From Myxococcales bacterium (lineage in GTDB: Bacteria > Myxococcota_A > Polyangia > Polyangiales > Ga0077539), in NCBI GenBank assembly GCA_030652255.1, contig JAUSAZ010000142.1:1-54787 (forward strand): a stretch of DNA of 54,787 bases, in the 5' to 3' direction. The position numbers and the translations under genes are program-made. The notes under the pieces are model-generated. The model saw nothing but the letters and a program-made list of their open reading frames with translations, ran no database searches and was not told where the DNA came from. Of the stretch, positions 47,930 to 54,787 are shown one piece after another (position 1 is the first letter of the stretch; each line of letters starts with the position of its first letter).

Positions 47930-48571
47930 ATGAGCCCCTTCGCGATGTTCTCCACGGTGACGGTGGTCTCGGTCGCGCTGCTGATCGCCGCGACCCGCCG
48001 CGGCCCGACGGTCGCCCAGCTCGTGCTCAAGCCCCTGGCGTCGACGGCCTTCATCGCGGCCGCGGTGGCCAACGGGGCGCACCGCACCCCCTACGGCACC
48101 GCCATCCTCGCCGGGCTCGCCTTCTCGTGGTGGGGCGACGTGCTGCTCATCTCGCGGGCGAGGCGGGTGTTCCTCGCGGGCCTGGTGGCCTTCCTGCTGG
48201 GGCACGTGGCGTACTCCGTGGCCTTCGTGCGCCGGGGCATCGACGTCGGCGCCACGGCCGCGGCGCTGGCCCTCATGGTGGCCGCGCTGGTGCTCGTGGG
48301 GCGCTGGCTGCTGCCCTCGGTCGAGCGCCCGATGCGCGCCCCGGTGCTGGCCTACATGGGCGTCATCACGGTGATGGTCGCCCTCGCCGCGGGCACCTTC
48401 GCGGCGCACGGCGAGGCGTGGGTGCTCGTCGGCGCGGTGGCCTTCTACCTCTCCGACCTCTCCGTCGCGCGCGACCGCTTCGTCGCCCCCGGCTGGATCA
48501 ACAAGCTCTGGGGCTGGCCCCTCTACTACGGCGCCCAGCTCGTGCTCGCGTACTGCGCCGGCCGGCCCTGA
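47930..48571 (+). CDS. YhhN/TMEM86 family membrane protein
   Basis: A 213-residue protein with about eight membrane helices. The family hallmarks are visible: Leu-Lys-Pro-Leu-Ala-Ser in helix 2, Trp-Trp-Gly-Asp-Val-Leu-Leu near 70, Gly-His-Val-Ala-Tyr, Phe-Tyr-Leu-Ser-Asp-Leu, and Tyr-Tyr-Gly-Ala-Gln-Leu near the end. Eukaryotic and some bacterial members are lysoplasmalogenases that cleave the vinyl-ether bond of lysoplasmalogens. That is of interest because myxobacteria make ether lipids, but activity here is inferred from the family only. Confidence 0.85.
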   Translation: MSPFAMFSTVTVVSVALLIAATRRGPTVAQLVLKPLASTAFIAAAVANGAHRTPYGTAILAGLAFSWWGDVLLISRARRVFLAGLVAFLLGHVAYSVAFVRRGIDVGATAAALALMVAALVLVGRWLLPSVERPMRAPVLAYMGVITVMVALAAGTFAAHGEAWVLVGAVAFYLSDLSVARDRFVAPGWINKLWGWPLYYGAQLVLAYCAGRP

Positions 48572-48629
48572 ACCCCCCCGCGCGCGCTCCGCGTTGACTT
48601 CGCCCCGCGGCCGGTGTGCAAGTCGCCCC

Positions 48630-49295
48630 GTGCGCTGCCGGTCCATCGCCCTCGCCCTCGCCCTCCCGCTCGCCGCGGCGTGCGCCCCCCGCCGCGTCGC
48701 CCCGGCCCCCGGCGCCCGCGCCACCCGCACCATCCCGCCCTCCCGCTGGATCGCCTCGACGCCCGCCATGCGCTCGCTGCTGCGCGCGCTCACGCTGGCC
48801 GACCGCGTCGCGGCCCGCCTCGCCGACACCGCCCTCGCGGCCTCGCGGAGCGACCCCGACCGCCTGGCCGCCGCGGTCACCGGCGCCCGCGAGGCCTTCC
48901 GCGAGGCGTCGCGCGCCGGGGCGCTGCTCGACTGCCGCGCCCTCGACGACGTCGACTTCGCGCAGACCGAGACGGCCCCCGCGTCGGGCGCCTGGGGGCC
49001 CTACGCCATCGCGGGCACGCCGCTCGATTTCGTCGCGACCCGGGCGACGGTGACGCCCTTCATCCGCCGCGACCCGCGCGAGGCCGGGATCGCGGTGCGC
49101 TCGTCCGCGGGGCGGCTGATGATCACCCTGGGCTGCGGCGAGTCGCTCGCGGTGATCGACGCGTCGTCGCCCGAGCGCCTGCGCTGCCAGCGCTACGGGG
49201 CGTGCCCGTCGGGGACCTTCCTCCCCTTGCTCGTGGGCGAGCAGGTCGACCTCGAGGACCTCATCGCCCGCTACGGCCGCCGCCGGCCGGAGTGA
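48630..49295 (+). CDS. Hypothetical lipoprotein
   Basis: A 221-residue protein from a GTG at 48630; a TTG at 48594 is in frame but adds a Cys/Arg-rich stretch. The chosen start gives a lipoprotein signal ending Ala-Ala-Ala-Cys (Cys18). The mature protein has a helical first half and a beta-like second half with several Cys residues. No family is recognised. It is convergent with the Ser/Thr kinase gene, 1 bp apart. Weak start signals lower confidence in the 5' end. Confidence 0.6.
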   Translation: MRCRSIALALALPLAAACAPRRVAPAPGARATRTIPPSRWIASTPAMRSLLRALTLADRVAARLADTALAASRSDPDRLAAAVTGAREAFREASRAGALLDCRALDDVDFAQTETAPASGAWGPYAIAGTPLDFVATRATVTPFIRRDPREAGIAVRSSAGRLMITLGCGESLAVIDASSPERLRCQRYGACPSGTFLPLLVGEQVDLEDLIARYGRRRPE

Positions 49296-49296
49296 C

Positions 49297-50886
49297 TCAG
49301 CGCCCGAGCCAGCGCCAGAAGCGGGCGGCCAGCGAGCGCACCCGCGACGGGGGGCGCGAGCCGCGCAGGCGGCGCGGGGGCGGCGCGCGGAGCGAGCGCG
49401 GCGGACGGATCGTCGGGGGATCAGTGGCTGGGTCTGGGGGCCGCGGCGGGCCCACGGTGAGCGCCGCGGGCGCCGGGGGCCGCGTCGGCGCGTCGGGCTC
49501 CTCGGGCGCCACCGGGGCCAGGAGCGCGGGGGGGCGGGCCGTCACCCGCACCGCCCGAAGCGCGGAGGAGGAGGCCCGCGGGCGCTGCAGCGCGAAGGCC
49601 TGCGTAGGCACCTCGTAGAGCGATCCCGGGTCGGCGGCGCGGGTCGGCGGCCCGAGGCGTATCGGCCGGGTCACCACCGCCGCGGCGCGGGGCTGCTTCG
49701 GCGGCGCGATGGCCGTCACGTCCTCGCTGTCATCGAGGCCGTCGCCGAGCGGGCGCTCGAGGGGGAGGGCGCGGGCGTCGGCGGCGCGCAGCGGGCGGAT
49801 GTCGATCACCGGCGCCGAGCGGGTGCTCGCGGCGCTGCGCGTCGGGCGGCCGGGCATCGGCTGCGCCGAGAGGCGGACGGCCTCGCGCTCGCGGCGCACC
49901 TTGTCGGCGGCGACCTCGGCGATGAAGCGCCCGAGCTCGCGCTGCGTGGCGACGTCGCGGCGAAACCCGGCCTCGATGGCCTCGGCGAAGGCCGACGCCG
50001 TGGGGAAGCGGTCGGCGGGGTCGGCGGCGAGCGCGCGGCGGCAGATGGCGTCGAGGGCCGCGGGCACGTGCGGCGCGACGTCGGCGAGGGGCTCGTAGCG
50101 CTCGGGCCCGAGGCGCGCGAAGGGGGCGCCCTCGCGGTGGGGGAAGCAGCGCCGCAGGGACATCGTCTCCCAGAGCGTGACGCCCATGGAGAAGATGTCC
50201 GCGCGGCGGTCGAGGCTGAGGCCACGGAGGTGCTCCGGGGCCATGAAGGGCACCTTGCCCTTCACCACGCCGACGTTGGTGATGCCGGTGCGGCTCGCGG
50301 CGCGGGCGATGCCGAAGTCCGCGAGGCGCGCGGCCCCGTCGACGCCGATGAGGACGTTGTGCGGCGTGACGTCGCGGTGGATGAGCTGGAGGGGGCGGCC
50401 GTCGGCGCCCCGGAGCTCGTGCGCGGCGTCGAGGCCCGCGAGCGCGTCGAGGATGATGCGCAGCGCGACGCCGAGCGGGATGGGCTCGGCCCGCGTCGAG
50501 GCGCCGAACTGCACGGCGTGGAGCGTGTCGCCCTGCACGTACTCCATCACCATGTAGAGCTGCGGGCCCTCGGCGCCGAGGTCGATGATGGCCGTGGCGT
50601 TGGGGTGATGCAGCCGCGCCGCCACCCGCGCCTCGTCCAGGAACATCTCCACGAAGTCCTGGTCGGCGCACATCCCGCGGTGCAGCACCTTGACCGCCGC
50701 GAGGCGCTCGAAGCCCGCGCTGCCGAGGCTGCGCGCGAGGTACACGCTCGCCATGCCGCCGACGCCGAGGGGCGCGAGCACGTCGTAGCGCCCGACCCGT
50801 TCGGGGACGTCCGACGACGCGAGGAACCTCTGGGCTGTGCGCGGTGCGACCATCGAGGGGCGGGCTTCGACCTCCGTACCGCCCAT
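49297..50886 (-). CDS. Soluble Ser/Thr protein kinase
   Basis: A 529-residue protein. The kinase domain covers about residues 34-300: Gly-rich loop Leu-Gly-Val-Gly-Gly-Met-Ala-Ser-Val near 40, Lys66, Glu85, catalytic His-Arg-Asp at 170-172 with Asn in Pro-His-Asn-Val, Asp190-Phe-Gly and Ala-Pro-Glu. All key residues are present. The C-terminal 230 residues are Pro/Arg/Ala-rich, disordered and end in a very basic tail with no membrane helix, so the kinase is cytoplasmic. Thr-rich segments could serve as FHA-binding phosphosites. A second ATG at 50853 is possible. Confidence 0.93.
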   Translation of the reverse strand: MGGTEVEARPSMVAPRTAQRFLASSDVPERVGRYDVLAPLGVGGMASVYLARSLGSAGFERLAAVKVLHRGMCADQDFVEMFLDEARVAARLHHPNATAIIDLGAEGPQLYMVMEYVQGDTLHAVQFGASTRAEPIPLGVALRIILDALAGLDAAHELRGADGRPLQLIHRDVTPHNVLIGVDGAARLADFGIARAASRTGITNVGVVKGKVPFMAPEHLRGLSLDRRADIFSMGVTLWETMSLRRCFPHREGAPFARLGPERYEPLADVAPHVPAALDAICRRALAADPADRFPTASAFAEAIEAGFRRDVATQRELGRFIAEVAADKVRREREAVRLSAQPMPGRPTRSAASTRSAPVIDIRPLRAADARALPLERPLGDGLDDSEDVTAIAPPKQPRAAAVVTRPIRLGPPTRAADPGSLYEVPTQAFALQRPRASSSALRAVRVTARPPALLAPVAPEEPDAPTRPPAPAALTVGPPRPPDPATDPPTIRPPRSLRAPPPRRLRGSRPPSRVRSLAARFWRWLGR

Positions 50887-51042
50887 GTTTGGCCCGTCGC
50901 GCGTGGCCCATCAATGTATGAATTCGCCGCCATCGAGGCGGGAAGGCGGTCGGATGTGCCGCGTCGCCGGACAAGGTGCGACACGCCGCGCCCGCGCCGG
51001 TGCGTCAGCGCGCCCCGGGGGTGGGGCAGAACGGTCGCGCGC

Positions 51043-51849
51043 TCAGCCGGCGTCGGCGGGCGTGGAGGCAGGGGCAGGAGCGGGGGCGGCAGCCACAGGC
51101 TCGACGGCGGGCTTCTCGACGGCGGGCTTCGCGGGCTTACGGCCGCGCATGCGGATGTTGAGCATCTCGATGACGAGGGCGAAGGCCATCGGGGCGTAGA
51201 TGTAGCCCTTGGGGATGTGCCGGCCGAGGCCGTCGGCCACGAGCATCACGCCGATGAGGATGAGGAAGGCCAGGGCCAGCACCTTCACCGTGGCGTGGCG
51301 CTCGACGAAGCGGCTCACGCTGCCGGCGAAGGTCAGCATGGTGGCGACCGCCGCCAGCACCGAGACCACCATCACCCAGATCTGGTCGGGCGGCACCATG
51401 CCCACCGCGGTGATCACCGAGTCGAGCGAGAACACCAGGTCGAGCGCCACGACCTGCGCGATGAGCCCCGCCGTGGAGACCTTCTCCGACGAGGCGCTCT
51501 CCGCCTCGTGGAGGCCCTCGACCTTGCGGTGGATCTCGATGGTCGCCTTGCCCACGAGGAAGGCCCCGCCGGAGAGCAGCACGAGCTGCTTGCCGCTCAC
51601 CGCGAAGCCCAACACCGTGAACAAGGGGCGGGTGAGCCCGAGCACCCAGGAGATGGCGAAGAGCAGCCCGATGCGCATCACCAGGGCCAGGCCGATGCCC
51701 AGGCGGGTGACCTTGCGGCGCTGCTCCTCCGGGAGCCGCCCGGTGAGCACCGAGATGAACACGATGTTGTCGACGCCCAGTACGATCTCCATGGCGACCA
51801 GGGAGACCAGGGCGATCCAGGTGTCGGCGCGATCGATGCCAGGAAACAT
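51043..51849 (-). CDS. TerC family membrane protein
   Basis: A 268-residue protein with about seven membrane helices. TerC hallmarks are Gly-Val-Asp-Asn-Ile-Val-Phe-Ile-Ser in helix 1, Leu-Asp-Leu-Val-Phe-Ser-Leu-Asp-Ser-Val in the middle and Pro-Lys-Gly-Tyr-Ile-Tyr-Ala-Pro-Met-Ala-Phe near the C-terminus. The conserved intramembrane Asp residues are those linked to Mn(II) export or metalation of exported proteins. The C-terminal 35 residues are an Ala/Pro/Lys tail. No Mn riboswitch fits in the 79-bp gap upstream. Confidence 0.92.
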   Translation of the reverse strand: MFPGIDRADTWIALVSLVAMEIVLGVDNIVFISVLTGRLPEEQRRKVTRLGIGLALVMRIGLLFAISWVLGLTRPLFTVLGFAVSGKQLVLLSGGAFLVGKATIEIHRKVEGLHEAESASSEKVSTAGLIAQVVALDLVFSLDSVITAVGMVPPDQIWVMVVSVLAAVATMLTFAGSVSRFVERHATVKVLALAFLILIGVMLVADGLGRHIPKGYIYAPMAFALVIEMLNIRMRGRKPAKPAVEKPAVEPVAAAPAPAPASTPADAG

Positions 51850-51928
51850 GTGTCTGTCGCTCTCCTGCCCGTAAGGGGTTCGACCCGGCCGCAGTGCGAA
51901 CGGCGTGCCGCCGTCGGAGAGCGAAGGG

Positions 51929-53836
51929 TTACTTCACCCCGTCGATGACCTCCAGGGCCATCTCCCACCGCTCGAGCGGCGGCATCACGTAGGCCCCGGC
52001 CACCCGGTGCTTCACTGCCAGCAGCATCTCGCGGGCGATGCCGACGCCCTCCTTGCGGGCGACGGGGCCGCTGCCCACCTTGCGCATGCGCTCGCGCACC
52101 TCGTCGGGCACCCGCATCCCGGGCACCTCGTTGTGCAGGAACTCCGCGTTGCGGTGGCTCGCCAGCGGCAGGATGCCCACCATCACCGGGATGCCCCAGG
52201 GCTCGACGTCGTCGAGGAAGCGCGTGAGCACCGCCGGGTCGTACACGGGCTGGGTCATCACCAGCTCGGCGCCCGCCTCGACCTTCTTTCGCAGCCGCGC
52301 GATCTCGCGGTTGTAGTCCATGGCGGCGGGCTCGGCCCCGGTGGCCAGCACGAACTCCGTCACGCCGCCGAGGGCCTTGCCGCCCGGGTCGCGCCCGTGG
52401 TTGAGCCCGCGCACGAGGCGCAGCAGCCCGATGGAGTCGAGGTCGTAGACGGCCGTGCAGTCGGGGTAGTCGCCCATCTTCGGGGGGTCGCCGGTGATGA
52501 TCACCAGGTTGCGCACCCCGAGCTCGTGCGCGGCCATCACGTGCCCGACGAGGCCGAGGGTGTTGCGGTCGCGGCAGCAGACGTGGAGCAGCGGCTCGAC
52601 GCCCTCGCGGATGAGCTTCACCGCGAGCGCCAGGTTGCCCATGCGCGCGCTCGCCCGCGGGCCGTCGGCGATGTTGATCACGTCGACGCCGTTGGCCAGC
52701 AGGTGCTTCGCGGCGGCCACGGCCTTGGAGGGGTCCATCCCCGCCGGGGGGTTGACCTCGACGCTCACCACGAAGCTGCGCCCGAGCTTCGCCGCGAAGG
52801 GGCTGCGGTCGGCCATGGGGACCACCCGCGCGCCCGGCGCAGGCTCCACCGCCGCGCCGCCGGACATCGTCGGGTCGTTGGGCTCGTGCGTCGGGTTGCT
52901 CGGCGGGCCGGAGGTGCGGATCGATCCGCCGTCGCCCCCGGGCGTCGCGCCCTCGTGGGCGTGCATCCGGGCCGCGTTGGCGGCGCGGCGGATGTGGTCC
53001 ATGGTGGTGCCGCAGCAGCCGCCGACGAGGCGCACGCCCAGCTTGATGAGCCGCCGGGCATACACCCCGAAGTACTCCGGGTTGGCCATGTAGAGCATGC
53101 GCCCCTCGATGCGCCGGGGGATGCCCGCGTTGGGCATCGCGGCCATCGGCAGCCCGACGCCGCGCATGCGCTCCAGGGTGTCGAAGACCCCAGCCGGGCC
53201 GTCGCCGCAGTTGACCCCGATGACGTCGGCGCCCCACTGCGCGAGCCGGTCGGCCATGACCTCGGGGGTGGTGCCGTCGGCCATGGTGCCGAAGGCGTCG
53301 AAGCTCACCATGGCCACGAGGGGCAGGTCGCTCGTGGCGCGCACGGCCTCGATGCACAGCCGCATCTCCTCGGGCGAGCGCATGGTCTCGATGGTGAGCA
53401 GGTCGGCCCCGGCGAGGGCCGCGGCCTGCTCCTCGAAGGCCGCGCGGATGTCCGCGAAGTCGCGCTGGGTGAGGCCCTTGAGCGTGGGCAGGCCCGTGGG
53501 GCCGATGTTGCCCGCCACCCACGCGCTCGCCGCGGTGGACTCCGCGACGGCCTCGCGGGCGATGCGCACCCCGGCCTCGTTGAGCTCGCCGACCCGCTTC
53601 TCCAGGTTGAACTTCGCCAGGCGGTAGCGGTTGGCCCCGAAGGTGTTGGTCTCGATCACCTGCGCGCCGGCGCGGAGGTACTCCTTGTGGATGCCCTTGA
53701 TGAGCTCCGGGCGGGTGACGCAGATCTCCTCGTAGTTCTGCGTGTAGAGCACCCCCCGCTCGTAGAGCTGCGTGCCCATGGCGCCGTCCGCCACGAGGGG
53801 GTGATCACGAAGGGCATCCAGGAACCGCTCTGCCAT
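51929..53836 (-). CDS. Fused homocysteine S-methyltransferase and methylenetetrahydrofolate reductase
   Basis: A 635-residue two-domain protein. Residues 1-290 form the homocysteine methyltransferase barrel (Asp-Gly-Ala-Met-Gly-Thr). Its zinc-binding cysteines lie in Val-Asn-Cys-Gly-Asp near 207 and in Gly-Gly-Cys-Cys-Gly-Thr near 272. A linker at about 290-335 joins residues 340-635, the MetF-type reductase (Val-Glu-Val-Asn-Pro-Pro, Ile-Thr-Gly-Asp-Pro-Pro, Gln-Pro-Val-Tyr-Asp). The fusion would make methyl-THF and remethylate homocysteine to methionine, as in YitJ-type proteins. The cobalamin-binding modules of MetH are absent. Confidence 0.93.
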   Translation of the reverse strand: MAERFLDALRDHPLVADGAMGTQLYERGVLYTQNYEEICVTRPELIKGIHKEYLRAGAQVIETNTFGANRYRLAKFNLEKRVGELNEAGVRIAREAVAESTAASAWVAGNIGPTGLPTLKGLTQRDFADIRAAFEEQAAALAGADLLTIETMRSPEEMRLCIEAVRATSDLPLVAMVSFDAFGTMADGTTPEVMADRLAQWGADVIGVNCGDGPAGVFDTLERMRGVGLPMAAMPNAGIPRRIEGRMLYMANPEYFGVYARRLIKLGVRLVGGCCGTTMDHIRRAANAARMHAHEGATPGGDGGSIRTSGPPSNPTHEPNDPTMSGGAAVEPAPGARVVPMADRSPFAAKLGRSFVVSVEVNPPAGMDPSKAVAAAKHLLANGVDVINIADGPRASARMGNLALAVKLIREGVEPLLHVCCRDRNTLGLVGHVMAAHELGVRNLVIITGDPPKMGDYPDCTAVYDLDSIGLLRLVRGLNHGRDPGGKALGGVTEFVLATGAEPAAMDYNREIARLRKKVEAGAELVMTQPVYDPAVLTRFLDDVEPWGIPVMVGILPLASHRNAEFLHNEVPGMRVPDEVRERMRKVGSGPVARKEGVGIAREMLLAVKHRVAGAYVMPPLERWEMALEVIDGVK

Positions 53837-53845
53837 GGTTCGGCG

Positions 53846-53851
53846 GACATA
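53846..53851 (-). promoter_or_regulatory. Candidate -10 of the methyltransferase-reductase gene
   Basis: TATGTC on the minus strand ends 9 nt before the ATG at 53836; no Shine-Dalgarno or riboswitch fits in the 84-bp divergent gap. Confidence 0.25.
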
Positions 53852-53920
53852 GCCCTACGCCCCGATACCGGCAAGGGCGCGCGCCCGCGGCGGATGCGGT
53901 AAGAGAGCGACAGCACCCCC

Positions 53921-54787
53921 ATGGCAGACGTTGACGAAGGCTACCGCACGCACCGCCGCTTCGACCGCGCCGCCCGGCTCCTGGGCGAGCCCGCGATGCG
54001 CACGCTCGCCGCCGCGCGGGTGATGGTCGTCGGCCTCGGGGGGGTCGGGAGCTTCGCCGCCGAGGCCCTCGCGCGCACCGCCGTGGGCCACCTCGAGCTG
54101 GTGGACTTCGACCTGGTGTGCGTCACCAACACCAACCGCCAGCTGCACGCGATGCGCGGCAACGTCGGGCGCCCGAAGGTGGACGTCATGGCCGAGCGGC
54201 TGCGGCTCATCCATCCCACCGGCACCGTCACGGCGCGCACGGAGTTCTACAGCGTCGACAACAGCGCGGCGCTGCTGGGCAACCGGCCCGACTACGTCGT
54301 CGACGCCATCGACAACCTCACCGCCAAGGCCCACCTCGTGGCCACCTGCCGCCGCGAGGGCATCCCCGTGGTCAGCGTGATGGGCGCCGCGGCGCGCCTC
54401 GACCCCACGCGGGTGCGCGTCGACGACCTCGCCCGCACGAAGCACGACCCCTTCGCGCACCACTTCCGGGAGATCCTCCGCACCAAGCACGGCTGGCGGC
54501 TGCGGCCGTCGATCCCGACGGGGGTGGCGTGCGTGTTCAGCGACGAGACCCCCATCGCGCCGACGGAGCTCGCCTACGACCACGACCACGGGTTCCAGTG
54601 TGTGTGCCCGCAGTCCGACAACGGGCTGCACACCTGCGAGAAGCGCGCGCGCATCGACGGCAGCGCGGCGTGGGTGACGGGCACCTTCGGGCTGGTCGCC
54701 GCCTCGGTGGTGGCGCGCGAGCTGCGCGGCGAGTCGGTGATCGACCGCAGCAACGGCTGCGACCCCTGGGCGCACCCCGGCCACGGC
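53921..54787 (+). CDS. tcdA: tRNA threonylcarbamoyladenosine dehydratase TcdA, 3' end beyond window
   Basis: 289 codons are visible and the frame is still open at the window edge. It is an E1/ThiF-fold protein: Arg-Phe-Asp-Arg-Ala-Ala-Arg-Leu-Leu-Gly at the start, ATP-binding Gly-Leu-Gly-Gly-Val-Gly-Ser near 36, Asp-Asn-Leu-Thr-Ala-Lys near 128-133, and a Val-Met-Gly-Ala-Ala-Ala-Arg-Leu-Asp-Pro-Thr segment typical of TcdA/CsdL. It cyclises t6A to ct6A at position 37 of ANN-decoding tRNAs using ATP. The family is usually about 260-290 residues, so little is missing. Confidence 0.9.
   Translation, partial: MADVDEGYRTHRRFDRAARLLGEPAMRTLAAARVMVVGLGGVGSFAAEALARTAVGHLELVDFDLVCVTNTNRQLHAMRGNVGRPKVDVMAERLRLIHPTGTVTARTEFYSVDNSAALLGNRPDYVVDAIDNLTAKAHLVATCRREGIPVVSVMGAAARLDPTRVRVDDLARTKHDPFAHHFREILRTKHGWRLRPSIPTGVACVFSDETPIAPTELAYDHDHGFQCVCPQSDNGLHTCEKRARIDGSAAWVTGTFGLVAASVVARELRGESVIDRSNGCDPWAHPGHG

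Noticed and set aside
51850..51928. Manganese (yybP-ykoY) riboswitch before the TerC gene
   Set aside because: The gap is 79 bp and contains neither the conserved loops nor two coaxial helices of that class.
53837..53920. SAM or SAH riboswitch before the homocysteine methyltransferase fusion
   Set aside because: The divergent gap is only 84 bp and has no matching helices.

Overview
The window is very GC-rich (about 75% by eye) chromosomal DNA with strong G/C at third codon positions. It reads as a Myxococcota (Polyangia, Sandaracinus-like) bacterium. The evidence is the many secreted lipoproteins with Asp/Ala/Gly-Pro-rich linkers after the lipobox, a TIGR04551-type outer-membrane protein, a MYXO-CTERM-like C-terminus on a secreted phosphatase, a Ser/Thr kinase, an FHA-sigma54 activator and a PATAN-type response regulator. 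I see no rRNA, tRNA, CRISPR array, insertion sequence or prophage, and base composition is uniform.

Layout. 0.3-5.7 kb: a small membrane protein, a three-gene operon (polytopic membrane protein, pentaheme cytochrome, secreted protein) and a convergent lipoprotein. 5.8-6.4 kb: an RRM glycine-rich RNA-binding protein behind a long, strongly folded leader. 6.6-9.6 kb: a lysyl-oxidase-like lipoprotein and a purple-acid-phosphatase-like secreted enzyme. 9.6-14.9 kb (minus): a surface cluster of three lipoproteins (two are paralogues), an outer-membrane barrel and an alpha/beta hydrolase. 15.0-21.6 kb: a polyhydroxyalkanoate (PHA) locus with a phasin-like protein, PhaR, a PhaE/phasin-like protein, an acyl-CoA ligase, class III-type PhaC, DoxX, a tautomerase-RidA fusion and a depolymerase-like esterase. 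The two PHA promoters share the same operator-promoter layout. 21.6-28.3 kb (minus): a giant two-REC regulator, a sulfatase-like lipoprotein, a TlpA thioredoxin and a DUF4031 protein. 28.4-34.4 kb: obg, a GST, dps, a pre-peptidase-repeat lipoprotein, frr and an outer-membrane protein. 34.5-42.1 kb: a split heavy-metal efflux locus, with an FHA-sigma54 activator and TolC-like gene on plus, and an HME-RND pump and adaptor on minus. 42.3-54.8 kb: a PPP phosphatase with a TerB-like N-terminus, a lone Hcp, hypotheticals, an SDR-acyltransferase pair, a YhhN protein, a Ser/Thr kinase, a TerC protein, a homocysteine methyltransferase-MTHFR fusion and a 3'-truncated tcdA.

The most unusual signal is non-coding. 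Between the convergent TolC-like and RND genes lie two inverted copies (about 230 bp each) of a multi-hairpin element. Their stems differ in sequence but keep pairing through at least six compensatory base-pair changes, so the fold appears to be selected. Each copy lies sense-oriented just after the gene it follows. The second is the RRM-gene leader: a GAAA-capped hairpin, a second hairpin, a three-way junction closed by a 9-bp helix, and a possible helix over the ribosome-binding site. Third, several genes carry a -10-like hexamer 7-10 nt before the start codon and no Shine-Dalgarno, which suggests leaderless transcripts.
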